Shown: positions 1 through 9,316, counted from the first letter of the stretch. The stretch: DNA of 64,000 nt from Pirellulaceae bacterium (GCA_026004775.1 BPJU01000007.1:124001-188000); one strand, 5' to 3'. Notes: a model not told the origin generated them from the sequence alone. Translations and numbers: made by a program.

Positions 1-567
1 GCGGATCTCCTGGTCTCGTCCGATCACCGGATCGAGTTTTCCCTGCTCGGCCTTGGCGACCAGGTCAATTCCGTAGCGTTCCAGGGCTTGATACTTGTCT
101 TCCGGATGAGGATCGGTGACGCGCTGGTTGCCGCGTATGGTCTGAAGTGCCGCCAGGATATCCGACTCGTTCACGCCCACGATGCGTAACAGTTGCTGGG
201 CTTTGGACGAGACCTGCGCAAGAGCCATCAACAGATGCTCGGTCGACACGTACTCGTCCCGCATCTGTTCCGCCAGTTGAGCGGAGCGCTGCAGAACGTC
301 GTGCAGCGCCCGGCCCACTCGCGGCTCGGTATCACCATACACGCGCGGGAACCGGTCCAACTCGCTTTGAACCAGTGACCGCACTTTCTGGGGATCCACT
401 CCCATTTTTTGCAGCAGCGGCCCGACAATCCCTTGTGTGTCTTCCAGAAGGCCTGCCAGGAGATGCACGGGGTCGATCTCCGGGTGGCCGCGCTCCTGGG
501 CCAGGGATTGAGCCGTTTGGATGCTTTCCTGAGCTTTGGCCGTGAGTTTATCGAAACGAAAGGCCAT
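1..567 (-). CDS. clpB: ATP-dependent disaggregase ClpB, N-terminal part (cut by window edge)
   Basis: Hexameric AAA+ chaperone that rescues aggregated proteins together with DnaK. The 189 visible codons carry the double Clp N-terminal domain (residues about 1-150, starting MAFRFDKLTVKAQ, with the typical HLLAGLL helix) and the linker into the first nucleotide-binding domain (PVIGRDQEIR at the edge). The rest lies left of the window. The ATG at 565-567 is preceded by a good Shine-Dalgarno (AAGGAGAA). It lies downstream of dnaK on the same strand, but a strong terminator separates them, so it probably has its own promoter in the short gap. Identity is secure from N-domain similarity and the dnaK context. 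Confidence 0.93.
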   Translation of the reverse strand, partial: MAFRFDKLTAKAQESIQTAQSLAQERGHPEIDPVHLLAGLLEDTQGIVGPLLQKMGVDPQKVRSLVQSELDRFPRVYGDTEPRVGRALHDVLQRSAQLAEQMRDEYVSTEHLLMALAQVSSKAQQLLRIVGVNESDILAALQTIRGNQRVTDPHPEDKYQALERYGIDLVAKAEQGKLDPVIGRDQEIR

Positions 568-632
568 GATCGGTTCTCCTTTCCACAGATATTTCCGTAA
601 ATGCAGCGCAAGTGACTGGCGAGCCCGGCCAC

Positions 633-664
633 AAAAACGGCGGTCAAGGAGGCCTTGACCGCCG
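633..664 (-). terminator. Rho-independent terminator after dnaK
   Basis: A 12-bp perfect stem (cggcggtcaagg / ccttgaccgccg, 638-649 and 653-664) with a 3-nt loop. On the minus strand a T5 run (complement of 633-637) follows. It sits 54 bp past the dnaK stop. Confidence 0.88.
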
Positions 665-717
665 ATAGGCGACGCGGCCTGCCGGTGCCTGTCCGGCCGA
701 GGGGTCAGCCGCTGCGG

Positions 718-2631
718 TTAATTCTTGACTTCGAATTCGGCGTCGATCGCGCCGTCATCGCCGGAGCTGCCGGAGCTACCGGTGCTGGAGGCAGTCGACG
801 CGGTTTGCGTCCGCGCCCGCTCGTACATGCTCTTGCTGAACGCATGCGAGGTCTGCTCCAGTTCGTTGATGGCCGCCTTGAGAGCCGCCAGGTCGTCGCC
901 CTTGGCCTTCTCGCGGACCTTTTCGATAGCTCGCTTGAGCGGCTCGCGGTCGGCGTCCGACAGTTTGTCGGCGTTCTCGTTCATCAGCTTTTCAAGCTGA
1001 TAGCACAGGTGATCGGCCTGGTTGCGCGCCTCGGCCAATTCGCGCTTCCGCCGGTCTTCTTCGGCATGCAATTCGGCATCACGTTGCATCCGTTCGATTT
1101 CTTCCTTGCTCAAACCGGCCGACTGCTCGATCCGCACCGACGCTTCGCGGCCGGTGGCCAGATCGCGGGCCGATACATTGAGGATGCCATTGGCGTCGAT
1201 GTCGAACTTCACCTCGATCTGCGGCACGCCGCGTGGGGCCGGCGGGATGCCTTCCAGGTTGAACTGACCCAACAGCCGGTTGTCGCGTGCCATCGGCCGC
1301 TCACCCTGGTAGACCATCACCGTCACCGCCGTCTGGTTATCGGCGGCCGTCGAGAAGATCTGCTTGCGTTCGGTCGGGATGGTGGTGTTCCGTTCGACCA
1401 GTTTGGTGAAGATACCGCCTTCGGTTTCGATACCGAGTGACAACGGCGTAACGTCCAGCAACAACACGTCGCGCCGTTCACCGGCCAGCACGCTACCCTG
1501 AATGGCAGCGCCTACGGCTACCACTTCATCCGGATTGACACCCTTGTGCGGCTCCTTACCGAAATAATCCCGCACGAACTGCTGGATTTTCGGGATTCGC
1601 GTCGAGCCACCGACCAGCACCACTTCGTCGATGTCCGACGGGCGCAATTTGGCGTCGGCCAAGGCCTGCTCGACCGGCTTGCGGATGCGCGGCATGAACT
1701 TGTCGATCAACTGCTCGAACTTCGAACGGGTGATCGTCATCTGCAGGTGTTTCGGACCCGTGGCATCCGCGGTGATAAACGGCAGGTTGATGTCGGTCTG
1801 CGGCATGCCGGAAAGTTCTTTCTTGGCTTTCTCGCAGGCCTCCTTCAGACGCTGCAAGGCCATCGGGTCCTTGCGCAAGTCGATGCCTTGTTCCTTGCGG
1901 AATTCCTCGGCTACGTACTGAATCAGCTCTTCGTCGAAGTCGTCACCTCCCAGGTGCGTATCACCACTGGTGGAAAGCACCTGGAAGACTTTGGCTTCGT
2001 CGCCATCGCCGCCACTCACCTCCAGGATCGACACGTCGAATGTGCCACCGCCCAAGTCGAAGACGACGATTTTTTCGTCTTTTTTCTTGTCCAGGCCATA
2101 AGCCATAGCGGCAGCCGTCGGCTCGTTGATAATACGAACCACTTCCAAACCGGCGATCTGGCCCGCATCCTTGGTCGCTTGACGCTGGGCGTCGTTGAAG
2201 TAGGCCGGAACGGTGATCACCGCCTTGTGGACTTTGTGTCCCAGATAAGCCTCGGCCGCGTCTCGCAACTTGCGCAAAACCTTGGCTGAAATCTCTTGCG
2301 GTGTATACCGCTTGCCGTCCACTTCCACCTTCACATATTCGTCCGGCGCGCCGACCACCTTGTAGGGCACCAGTTTCTCTTCTTCCGCCACTTCCGAATG
2401 CCGGCGGCCCATGAAGCGTTTGATCGAGTAAATCGTCCGATGTGGATTGGTAATCGCCTGGCGCTTGGCCGGCTCCCCGACCAATTCGCCTTTTTCGGTA
2501 AACGCCACGACGCTGGGCGTCAGGCGGTTGCCTTCTTGATTCGGAATCACCTTCGGCTCGCCGCCCTCAACGACGGCTACTACCGAGTTGGTTGTACCCA
2601 GGTCGATACCGATAATCTTTTCACCCTTCAT
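718..2631 (-). CDS. dnaK: Chaperone DnaK (Hsp70)
   Basis: ATP-dependent Hsp70 chaperone of the cytoplasm, 637 aa, the usual length. The nucleotide-binding domain shows [10 protein letters not shown] near residue 7, [17 protein letters not shown] and VGGSTRIPK. The substrate-binding domain and helical lid follow, and the protein ends in EFEVKN instead of the common EEV tail. The start at 2631 was chosen over an upstream in-frame start because the conserved N-terminus begins here and GAGGAG lies 9 nt upstream. No grpE, hrcA or full-length dnaJ is adjacent, and no CIRCE inverted repeat is visible upstream. A TTGACA hexamer (minus strand, 2682-2687) could be part of the promoter, but no convincing -10 accompanies it. 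Confidence 0.98.
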   Translation of the reverse strand: MKGEKIIGIDLGTTNSVVAVVEGGEPKVIPNQEGNRLTPSVVAFTEKGELVGEPAKRQAITNPHRTIYSIKRFMGRRHSEVAEEEKLVPYKVVGAPDEYVKVEVDGKRYTPQEISAKVLRKLRDAAEAYLGHKVHKAVITVPAYFNDAQRQATKDAGQIAGLEVVRIINEPTAAAMAYGLDKKKDEKIVVFDLGGGTFDVSILEVSGGDGDEAKVFQVLSTSGDTHLGGDDFDEELIQYVAEEFRKEQGIDLRKDPMALQRLKEACEKAKKELSGMPQTDINLPFITADATGPKHLQMTITRSKFEQLIDKFMPRIRKPVEQALADAKLRPSDIDEVVLVGGSTRIPKIQQFVRDYFGKEPHKGVNPDEVVAVGAAIQGSVLAGERRDVLLLDVTPLSLGIETEGGIFTKLVERNTTIPTERKQIFSTAADNQTAVTVMVYQGERPMARDNRLLGQFNLEGIPPAPRGVPQIEVKFDIDANGILNVSARDLATGREASVRIEQSAGLSKEEIERMQRDAELHAEEDRRKRELAEARNQADHLCYQLEKLMNENADKLSDADREPLKRAIEKVREKAKGDDLAALKAAINELEQTSHAFSKSMYERARTQTASTASSTGSSGSSGDDGAIDAEFEVKN

Positions 2632-3206
2632 ATCCAACACTCCTCGCGTGCTTTTCGCTGGAACAAGTCGTCGCTTGCTTGTGTCAAATACCGCATGAAG
2701 CCTGGTCTGGTAAGCAAGACTCGTTATGACCCAGAGCAATTATCATGCCATTTCCCCGGTATGCCCGCGTCTGGCCGGCCACCGACAAGCGCCAGCGACC
2801 TTTCCCGTAGGAACCTACCCGTGTCGGCCGGCATCCGGAAAGGAGGCGACCACAGCGCACTGTACGATGCAAGGGAAACCGCAACGGGTAGATCGTGAGG
2901 AAACCCGTCGGGTTGTTTTTCATAAGATTTTTCTTGGCAACAAGTTGCGCATCTTGGTGGTTGTCGGCTGGAGTTGGCGGCGTTCGTCGCAATATGGGTC
3001 GCATTTTAGCGGGGCGAGCCGGCCCTCCCGCCGCGACGACTCGGCTTACCATTCAAGACCGATCGTGACCAAGGAATCAGAAATAGCGATGCAATGTCTC
3101 CGGAACGACCCGAAGGCGGCTTTTGTCGGCAGGTGCGTCAATGTGACAGGGTAAGCCGCGCCGGACGGGAACGGACAGCTCGCCCGAAGCAGCTGTCGTG
3201 GCGACG
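2632..3206. other. Intergenic region without a supported gene
   Basis: About 570 bp upstream of dnaK and downstream of the DksA-like gene. Short open frames exist on both strands, but none has a ribosome binding site together with a recognisable protein. No tRNA cloverleaf or CIRCE was seen. It presumably holds the dnaK promoter. Confidence 0.5.
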
Positions 3207-3234
3207 AAAAAACGGCAGGCCAAAGGGCCTGCCG
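3207..3234 (-). terminator. Rho-independent terminator after the DksA-like gene
   Basis: A 9-bp GC-rich stem (cggcaggcc / ggcctgccg, 3213-3221 and 3226-3234) with a 4-nt loop, followed on the minus strand by six T (complement of 3207-3212). It begins 20 bp after the stop codon. Confidence 0.88.
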
Positions 3235-3253
3235 GGCACGGGTCGGGCCTGTT

Positions 3254-3721
3254 TTACGCGGCCAGTTCGGAGGCGACGGAATTAAAATCCGGTTCGGATT
3301 CTATCGATTCGTCGTCATCTTCAGGCAAGGACAACCGCGACCAATGTTCGACGGTGCGGCTGGGAGTGGCCGATTCTCGTTCGGCCTGCTGGCGGCAGCG
3401 CAGGCACTGGACGGCAAACGGAAGGGCTTCCAGGCGAGCCATGGGGATGGCCTTGCCACAATCTTCGCAGATGCCGTACGTGCCGGCAGCCATTCGTTCC
3501 AGTGCCCGGTCAATCAGTCGCAGTTCCTCACTGGCCACCTCGGCCAAATTGGCGTTCACTTGCCCATAGTCCTCCTCGACAGCCAGGTCGGCCATATCGC
3601 CGACCAGCCGGTCGTTGGTCAACCGTAGCTCTTTCAGTTCACCGGACATAGCGGCAATCAGCTCTTGCCGCCTTTTTCGGAGACGTTGTTCAACGCGTTT
3701 GAGGAATTCTGTGCGTTTCAT
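3254..3721 (-). CDS. DksA/TraR-family C4 zinc-finger protein
   Basis: Small cytoplasmic protein (155 aa) of the DksA/TraR/YocK type. In the best-known members such proteins bind the RNA polymerase secondary channel. A helical coiled-coil region (residues about 1-80) precedes the four-Cys zinc finger C85-x2-C88 ... C106-x2-C109 (ICEDCGKAIPMARLEALP between). An acidic tail of about 45 residues follows. The start at 3721 is preceded by GGGAG 8 nt upstream; a longer in-frame extension lacks a clear ribosome site. It is a single gene with its own terminator inside a stress-gene island. The family is certain; whether it acts like true DksA is not. Confidence 0.88.
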   Translation of the reverse strand: MKRTEFLKRVEQRLRKRRQELIAAMSGELKELRLTNDRLVGDMADLAVEEDYGQVNANLAEVASEELRLIDRALERMAAGTYGICEDCGKAIPMARLEALPFAVQCLRCRQQAERESATPSRTVEHWSRLSLPEDDDESIESEPDFNSVASELAA

Positions 3722-4020
3722 GGCAGCACTCCCTTCAGTGCGAAGACCAAGGGAAGCGTGGACGCTGGATGGCGCCTCTATCGAGAGCAACATTCGTGCC
3801 GGAATGACCGTCCGTGAACCGAGATAGATGACTTACCGGTGGCGGGGGGTGGGGCAAGTTGCACCCGTTTTGGGCAGCCATGGTCGGGGCTGCCCGGTGT
3901 TACAGGGGATTGCGCCCCAATTTAAAATCATAGAGCGGAGTTGCGTGATGGAAAGGGGCAAACCGTATTGGGAGAGTAGAGTTGTGTGTGGGGCAGCAGC
4001 CGAAGTTGGACGGGTGAGCG

Positions 4021-4914
4021 ATGTTGCGGATTTTGCATATTTCCGATCTGCATTTCGGTAAGCCGTTTGTGCCGGAGGTGGGGGAGGCCTTGTTGGCGAT
4101 CGCGCCTGCGTTGAAGCCTCACGCGATCGTCGTCAGCGGCGATTTGACTCAGCGAGCCAAGAGGCAGGAGTTCGAGGCGGCTCGGCGGTTCCTGGATCAG
4201 TTGCCGCGGGTACCGTGTCTGGCCATTCCCGGTAATCACGATGTGCCGTTATATCGGCTTGCCGAAAGGCTACTGGATCCGCATCGGCTGTTTCGGGAGT
4301 ACATTTCGCGCGAGCTCGATCAGGTACTTCGTTTGGATCACGCCGTAATCGTGGGGTTGGATTCGACTTCGCCGCGACGCGCGATTACCAACGGCCGACT
4401 GCACAAGGGGCAACTGGAGTTTTGTGCCCGTGCGTTTGCCGACGCCCCACCGGATGCGGTGCGGATCATCGTGGCGCACCACCATTTCGCGCCGGCCCCC
4501 GATTATATCCATGATCAGACGATGCCCAATGCTCGCCGGGTCATTGAGCGGTTCGTCGATTTGGGAGTGGACATGATCCTGGGTGGGCACTTGCATCGAG
4601 CCTACATCGGCAATTCCTTGGACTTCTATCCCGGCAATCACCGCGATCGAGGAATCATTATCGTGCAATCGGGTACGACGACCTCACGGCGAGGGCGAGG
4701 CCGGGAACGCGAGAAGAATTCGTTCAACGTGGTGGAACTCGATGCCGACCTTATCGCCGTGACCCATTATATGTATTTCCACGAAGACGACGGGTTTGCT
4801 CCCTTAAGCCGTCATTTCTTTCCTAGACCGGGCCGCCGGTTCAACGATATTCACTGGCGTAACAAATACGCGCTTGTATTGGAGCCGGACGTGCGGACAG
4901 TTTCCGAAGGCTGA
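4021..4914 (+). CDS. Calcineurin-like metallophosphoesterase
   Basis: A 297-aa dinuclear-metal phosphoesterase of the CpdA/Icc-like class. All family motifs are present in order: SDLHFG (D9, H11), GDLTQ (D41), GNHD (N72, H73), AHHHF and GGHLHRA. The substrate (cyclic nucleotide, phosphodiester or pyrophosphate) cannot be told from sequence. No signal peptide is seen, so it is probably cytoplasmic. The start is the only ATG before the SDLHFG motif. A run of about 300 bp without a gene precedes it, and no operon partner follows on the same strand. Confidence 0.9.
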   Translation: MLRILHISDLHFGKPFVPEVGEALLAIAPALKPHAIVVSGDLTQRAKRQEFEAARRFLDQLPRVPCLAIPGNHDVPLYRLAERLLDPHRLFREYISRELDQVLRLDHAVIVGLDSTSPRRAITNGRLHKGQLEFCARAFADAPPDAVRIIVAHHHFAPAPDYIHDQTMPNARRVIERFVDLGVDMILGGHLHRAYIGNSLDFYPGNHRDRGIIIVQSGTTTSRRGRGREREKNSFNVVELDADLIAVTHYMYFHEDDGFAPLSRHFFPRPGRRFNDIHWRNKYALVLEPDVRTVSEG

Positions 4915-5030
4915 CTACGGCGGGTTGGGCTGCCTGCCGCGTGCGCTAATTGCAGGCAGAAGCTGCTGGCAGCGCCGGCGGCAGATGCCGATTGTCCGTT
5001 GTGGGGCGGGCCCCCCAACCCCGGGTTGCC

Positions 5031-5270
5031 TCACGGCTGCCGCCAGAATCGCAACAGCCACGCCACCGCCGAAAACAGAAGGCTCAATACCAGACACGTA
5101 GTCAGTGGAAAATAGAACCGGAAGCCGTCTCGTTCGATACGGATGTCACCTGGCAGCCGTCCCAGCCACGGAAGAGACGGCGCGAAAAGCAGCAATAGGC
5201 CGATTAGGGCCAGAAAAGCAGCCATGGCCAACATCGTCCAGCCCAGAAATGTAAACGGATTGTGGTTCAT
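5031..5270 (-). CDS. DUF2905 small membrane protein
   Basis: A 79-aa protein with two predicted membrane helices, residues about 8-28 and 55-72, separated by the family-typical GRLPGDIRIERDGFRFYFPL segment. This matches DUF2905 proteins, whose function is unknown. The start at 5270 gives the standard length; an upstream in-frame start at 5306 would add 12 residues, and neither has a strong Shine-Dalgarno. It lies alone between the phosphoesterase and the Hsp20 genes. Confidence 0.78.
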   Translation of the reverse strand: MNHNPFTFLGWTMLAMAAFLALIGLLLLFAPSLPWLGRLPGDIRIERDGFRFYFPLTTCLVLSLLFSAVAWLLRFWRQP

Positions 5271-5355
5271 ATCTGGCGATTCATTTCGGATAGCAACCCA
5301 GCTCAAACCGCAGCCGGCTAATCAACCGCGCGTGGACGAATTCTAGCAGCCGGCC

Positions 5356-5398
5356 AAAAAACATGCATCCTTGACCGCAAAAGGCGGCCAAGGATGCA
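5356..5398 (-). terminator. Rho-independent terminator of the Hsp20 cluster
   Basis: A long stem (tgcatccttg-ccgc paired with gcgg-caaggatgca, one mismatch, 5364-5378 and 5384-5398) with a 5-nt loop, followed on the minus strand by six T (complement of 5356-5361). It lies 70 bp past the last Hsp20 stop. Confidence 0.88.
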
Positions 5399-5468
5399 CC
5401 AGATGAACGAACACCCTCCTGGTGGGGATAAGGAAACTTCCCGTTTCCCGGCGTTGCGTCCGGCGGCA

Positions 5469-5990
5469 TCAGCCGACCTTGACCTCGATCCGTTTGCCTT
5501 TCGCCTCAGCGGTCTTCGGCAAATGGATCTCCAGCACGCCGTTGTGGTAACGAGCGTCGATGTGGTCCACATCAGCGCCGTGCGGAAGCGTTACCGTCCG
5601 GCGTAGCGAACCGTAGCGGTAGCTGTACGTGCGGCCCTCTTTGCCGGACTCCGCCTTGTGCTCGGCCCGTACCGTCAACACGTTGCCACTGACGCGGATG
5701 TCAAACTCCTCGGCTTCGAATCCGGGAGCTTCCACCCGCAGCACATATTCGTTTTCGTGATCCTCCCATCCCAGATCCCAGGGCCAGCTCAGGCGGCCTT
5801 CCGACCAGAGGCTCGGCACATCCGTGAACCGCTCGGTCATCCACCGATCATCGAAGAACCGGTTAACCAGCGCGGCGAAATCTTCCCGCAAACGGTCGAA
5901 CAGGTCCTCTTCTCGAGTCGTTTTCACCATGCCGCCGCGACGTACCTTGATATTACCGTTGCGCTTGCGCCAAGGTATCAGGCTGAACAT
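5469..5990 (-). CDS. Hsp20/alpha-crystallin small heat-shock protein (third in cluster)
   Basis: ATP-independent holdase chaperone, 173 aa. The N-terminal arm (about 60 residues, with a Phe/Trp-rich FFDDRWMTERF stretch) precedes the alpha-crystallin beta-sandwich, which ends in the conserved NGVLEIHLPK motif. The terminal motif KRIEVKVG is shared with the two neighbours (RRIEVKA). The start at 5990 follows a near-perfect AAAGGAGGT 6 nt upstream. It is the most distal of three tandem hsp20 genes and the terminator follows it. Each copy has a different N-terminal arm, suggesting different clients or oligomers rather than recent duplication. Confidence 0.93.
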   Translation of the reverse strand: MFSLIPWRKRNGNIKVRRGGMVKTTREEDLFDRLREDFAALVNRFFDDRWMTERFTDVPSLWSEGRLSWPWDLGWEDHENEYVLRVEAPGFEAEEFDIRVSGNVLTVRAEHKAESGKEGRTYSYRYGSLRRTVTLPHGADVDHIDARYHNGVLEIHLPKTAEAKGKRIEVKVG

Positions 5991-6061
5991 GGCTCGACCT
6001 CCTTTTACCAGCATCCCTGATGAACACCGCCGCACGTGCTTTAGCCGTTTGGTGCCCTCGA

Positions 6062-6454
6062 TCAGCCGGCCTTCACCTCGATACGACGAGGTTTCACGGC
6101 TTCCGTCTTGGGCAGGTGCACGGTAAGCACGCCGTTCTTCAATTCGGCAGTGATCCGCCCCGTGTCGATCGCCTCGCCGATCGTAAAGCTGCGATAGAAG
6201 TCACCGATGCCATATTCGCCATACACACATTCGTCTTGGGCATGGCGCGGCTCGACACGGCCGTAAATCGTGAGCATATCGTTTTCAAAGCGGACATCCA
6301 GGTTTTCCGGAGCCACACCCGGCAGATCACCGAACAGCAGCAGTTCATCGTCGGTCTCGAAGATATCGAACCGCGGGCTGTAGGTGACACCGCTGCGGGT
6401 GCGTTCCACTTGAGCAACCTCAGGTTGTTCGCGTTTGACTAACGTTTCTGCCAT
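6062..6454 (-). CDS. Hsp20/alpha-crystallin small heat-shock protein (second in cluster)
   Basis: A 130-aa small heat-shock protein and the shortest of the three. It has a reduced N-terminal arm (about 25 residues) and an alpha-crystallin domain starting at SPRFDIFETDDELLL and ending in NGVLTVHLPK and RRIEVKAG. The start is fixed by AAAAAGGAGG 8 nt upstream. It lies 71 bp from the next gene and 94 bp from the previous one, so the three genes are probably cotranscribed from upstream of 6989. Confidence 0.93.
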   Translation of the reverse strand: MAETLVKREQPEVAQVERTRSGVTYSPRFDIFETDDELLLFGDLPGVAPENLDVRFENDMLTIYGRVEPRHAQDECVYGEYGIGDFYRSFTIGEAIDTGRITAELKNGVLTVHLPKTEAVKPRRIEVKAG

Positions 6455-6548
6455 GGCTGGTGCCTCCTTTTTCCAGGATCCTCGCCTGCCCGGGCACGCG
6501 CGGCCCGGACAGGGCTTGTTTGCTCTTGCCGTCTGACGCCGCGAACGA

Positions 6549-6989
6549 TCAGCAGGCTTTCACCTCGATCCGCCGCGGTTTTGCCTCTTCTCGCTTCGGC
6601 AGCGTCACGGTCAGCACACCGAGCTTCAGTTCGGCTGTGACTTTGTCCGGATCGACCGACTCAGGCAACTCGATCATGCGGCTGAAGCTGCCATAGTACC
6701 GCTCCTGGCGATGCCAGGTACCGTTCTTGATCTCCGGCTGCTTCCGCTCGCCCTTGATCGACAGTTGCCGGTCGCCCGTCACCACGATCTCAAGGTCCGA
6801 CAACTCGAAGCCCGGAAGCTCGGCTTCCACATACAGATTGTTGTCGTCTTTCCAGACATTCAGTGCCGGGAAACCGACGCCAAACTCGAAACCACGCCAA
6901 CCGTTACCCGACAGCAACCGTTCCATTTCTTCATGCATGCGATTCAGTTCGGACCAGATGCTGCGGGGATCCCAACGAGTCATCAACAT
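6549..6989 (-). CDS. Hsp20/alpha-crystallin small heat-shock protein (first in cluster)
   Basis: A 146-aa classical bacterial Hsp20. An amphipathic N-terminal helix (SIWSELNRMHEEMERLL) precedes the crystallin domain (PALNVWKDDNNLYVEAELPG ... GVLTVTLPKREE) and RRIEVKA. The start at 6989 has AAGGAGG 8 nt upstream; the longer frame to 7040 lacks one. As the promoter-proximal gene it should carry the heat-shock control site, but no CIRCE-like inverted repeat is visible upstream. Confidence 0.95.
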   Translation of the reverse strand: MLMTRWDPRSIWSELNRMHEEMERLLSGNGWRGFEFGVGFPALNVWKDDNNLYVEAELPGFELSDLEIVVTGDRQLSIKGERKQPEIKNGTWHRQERYYGSFSRMIELPESVDPDKVTAELKLGVLTVTLPKREEAKPRRIEVKAC

Positions 6990-7574
6990 GGCTCCACCTC
7001 CTTCTTGCAACCTACCGCTGCAACCTTCTACTGGACCCATGCTTTACTTACCAACCTCCCGAACCTGGTCAGTCCCCACCTGCTTGGAGCAGGTAGCTCT
7101 GACCGCCAGATAGCGTTGCAAAACGCGTGCCAATGCTCTGAGCTGGGTTGGCTGGGAGAGCTTCCAGAGCTTGGGGGGCCTGGTGGCCGCCCAGGTCGGC
7201 TGGGCGGCTGAAGTGTAAGCGTTATAGAAGCCGGCACAGTATATGATGAATTCGACCGGGGAGGCAGGGCGGCCGGCAAGCCGCTCCAAGCGACTCACAC
7301 CCGATCGGGAACCATTGTCGGCCGGGTGTGTCAATTTGTCGTTCCGGAAACAAAAATTGCGCGATCTTTGCGGGGACACCTTCCTGGATCGCCGTTAAAC
7401 CCGCAGACTCCTTCCTTGGAATATTAGGGGGATATTCGGGTATGGCGTTTGCCCGCCCTACGGACGGTACGCCCATGCACACTACCCAGGCGCTGTAGAA
7501 TATTTTGTTGGGTGGTGATTGTCTTGAGTACGCGAGGAGCAAAGTTTCGCCGGTGGCGAGCGGCGTGTTGCGAC
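6990..7574. other. Intergenic region between divergent chaperone genes
   Basis: 585 bp between hsp20 (leftward) and the DnaJ-like gene (rightward). No gene, tRNA or CIRCE is recognised. It must contain both promoters, but no unambiguous -35/-10 pair was found. Confidence 0.4.
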
Positions 7575-8195
7575 ATGTTCGGATCGGGTGAACTTCCCAA
7601 CTACTATCAGGTTTTGGGTGTACCGGAGGACGCGGACCAAGAAGCGATCGAAGCCGCCTTTTTGGGATTGGTGCGCGAGTACCATCCGGACACGTCCCGG
7701 GAACCGGACCCGGGCAGCCGCCGTTTCAAGGAGTTATGTGAAGCCTATCGGGTGCTCAGCGATCCGGTGGCTCGGCGCGACTATGACCGGCGGCGCGGTA
7801 GAAGAATACCGGTGCGTGTGGAACCGAGCCGTTACTCGCAAGGACCGACAACGTCATCCACTACATCTTGGTCCGTGCCGCCGTCCATGGATATTTGGGG
7901 CGAGCTTCCCATAACGCCCGAGGAAGCGACGTGGGGCGGTCGATGCCAGCTAAAGGTGCGGCGTGAAGTGGACTGTCCGGCCTGCCGTCCCGGCGACCTA
8001 CCTACGCCACAACACAACTGTTCGAAATGCCATGCCACCGGACGGTGTTGGGAAGTGGTGGACGTTCGTTTCCGAATACCGGCGGGAGCCCGAACGGGTA
8101 CGCTGATTGCTCTTGCGGGCTATGGCCACCAGCAGCCGGGAAGGCCCTGGTTCGGTAGACTGTTGCTGCGGGTAAGAGTGCGTCCGAGCTGGTAA
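7575..8195 (+). CDS. DnaJ-like protein with a half zinc finger
   Basis: A J-domain co-chaperone, 206 aa against about 370-380 for full DnaJ. Residues 8-72 form a J domain (NYYQVLG, then HPD at 37-39 and the AYRVLSDPVARRDYD helix), so it should stimulate DnaK ATPase. After a Ser/Thr-rich linker comes a shortened DnaJ core (PEEATWGG) with only two Cys pairs, C134-x2-C137 and C149-x2-C152, where DnaJ has four. It then has one C-terminal-domain strand set ending RIPAGARTGTLIALAGYG. The second zinc module and second C-terminal domain are absent. The start is uncertain: no clear Shine-Dalgarno precedes 7575, and an upstream TTG is possible. Confidence 0.8.
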   Translation: MFGSGELPNYYQVLGVPEDADQEAIEAAFLGLVREYHPDTSREPDPGSRRFKELCEAYRVLSDPVARRDYDRRRGRRIPVRVEPSRYSQGPTTSSTTSWSVPPSMDIWGELPITPEEATWGGRCQLKVRREVDCPACRPGDLPTPQHNCSKCHATGRCWEVVDVRFRIPAGARTGTLIALAGYGHQQPGRPWFGRLLLRVRVRPSW

Positions 8196-8286
8196 GCGGG
8201 GCCCGGGCATGTGCTGGTCGAGCCGGTCAGATCCGTTCGGCGGCTCCCCGGTGGCCTGTGCCGCAGTCACAGGAGGTAGAAGCTCG

Positions 8287-8772
8287 ATGGAACCGAATAG
8301 CGCAGGTCGCTTCACCGCAGACGAACATCGGGCAGCCGTCGTTCGCAGTCGCGCGGAACGTGACGAAACACTGGCGGCTATCCATCAGTTGGAGTCCGCG
8401 CTGGCCGCTCCGGCCCCGGGCCGCGAATCGGCTTGGGGACAAGCCGTCCTGGAGGGGCTCAAGCGCCTGGAGAAGGCTTTGCTGCGGCTTCAGACTCAGG
8501 CAGCCGAACGCAATCACTTGTGGTCCGACATCCAGCAGATCAGCCCCCGTTTGCAGCGCCGTATCAACCGTCTTCGCTGGCAGTTGGACGACCTGTGCCG
8601 CCAAGCCGGTTCGTTGCGCGCCCAATTGGAGCACGCTCTGGAAGAAACCCCCGACTATGCCGACTTTCGGCGGCGGGTTGCTCTGCTGATAGCCGGGATC
8701 CGGCATTTCCGGGACCAGGAGGCGGACCTTATTTATGAAGCTTACCAGGTCGATATCGGTACTCCCGACTAA
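8287..8772 (+). CDS. Helical hypothetical protein
   Basis: A 161-aa protein I do not recognise. It is almost entirely alpha-helical and rich in Arg, Gln, Leu and Ala, with two long stretches likely to form coiled coils (about 15-80 and 85-125). It ends in a conserved-looking segment RDQEADLIYEAYQVDIG. There is no signal peptide or membrane helix. AGGAGGT lies 9 nt upstream of the ATG. It stands between the DnaJ-like and ferritin-like genes on the same strand (gaps of 91 and 106 bp), suggesting a shared stress role, but nothing specific is shown. Confidence 0.7.
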   Translation: MEPNSAGRFTADEHRAAVVRSRAERDETLAAIHQLESALAAPAPGRESAWGQAVLEGLKRLEKALLRLQTQAAERNHLWSDIQQISPRLQRRINRLRWQLDDLCRQAGSLRAQLEHALEETPDYADFRRRVALLIAGIRHFRDQEADLIYEAYQVDIGTPD

Positions 8773-8878
8773 CCGGTGGCCGGCCCGGCAGCAGTCAAGC
8801 ACCTACTTCCCGAAAGTCGCGACAAACGGTATCGTCACAGAACGCTACATTGTCCGCCACCGAGCAGGAGGAGCATTC

Positions 8879-9316
8879 ATGGCAGATTTTGCGAAAACGG
8901 TTGCCCTACTCAACCGTATCTTCGCTCTGGAACAGTTTTCGCTGGCCAACTATCTGATGGACGCCCATCCTTGGGTCCATCGCGGGGATGAGCGTTTGGT
9001 CGAGGTGGTTCGGGCGATTGCTCGCGATCAGCAAGAATACGCCGAACAGGTGGGCCGGTGGATTGTCGAGCATGAAGCGAGTCTGGCTCCGGCCTGCTAC
9101 CCGATGCGTTACACCGCTTTTAACGACGTATCGATTGAGTTTCTCATGGATCGCTTGGTGGAAGAGCAGCGGCATATCGTGGAAGAACTGGAGCGGCTGG
9201 TACCCGAACTACAAGGTACGGGGGAACCGTACGAGCTGGCCCAGCAGATCCTCGGCAGCGAAAAAGCTCATTTGGAAAATCTTCAGGAAGCTCTTGCTGC
9301 CGCCGAAGCGGCTTGA
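8879..9316 (+). CDS. Ferritin-like domain protein
   Basis: A 145-aa four-helix protein with a ferritin-like set of candidate metal ligands: E18 in helix 1, E53 in helix 2, E96-x2-H99 in helix 3 and E128-x2-H131 in helix 4. Such a pattern suits a di-iron site for iron oxidation, storage or peroxide protection. It is not a standard Dps or bacterioferritin sequence, and whether it forms a cage is unknown. The ATG is preceded by AGGAGGAG 6 nt upstream. Cytoplasmic; probably expressed with the two preceding genes. Confidence 0.75.
   Translation: MADFAKTVALLNRIFALEQFSLANYLMDAHPWVHRGDERLVEVVRAIARDQQEYAEQVGRWIVEHEASLAPACYPMRYTAFNDVSIEFLMDRLVEEQRHIVEELERLVPELQGTGEPYELAQQILGSEKAHLENLQEALAAAEAA

Noticed and set aside
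2640-2760. CIRCE operator upstream of dnaK
   Set aside because: The TTAGCACTC-N9-GAGTGCTAA pattern is not present on either strand.
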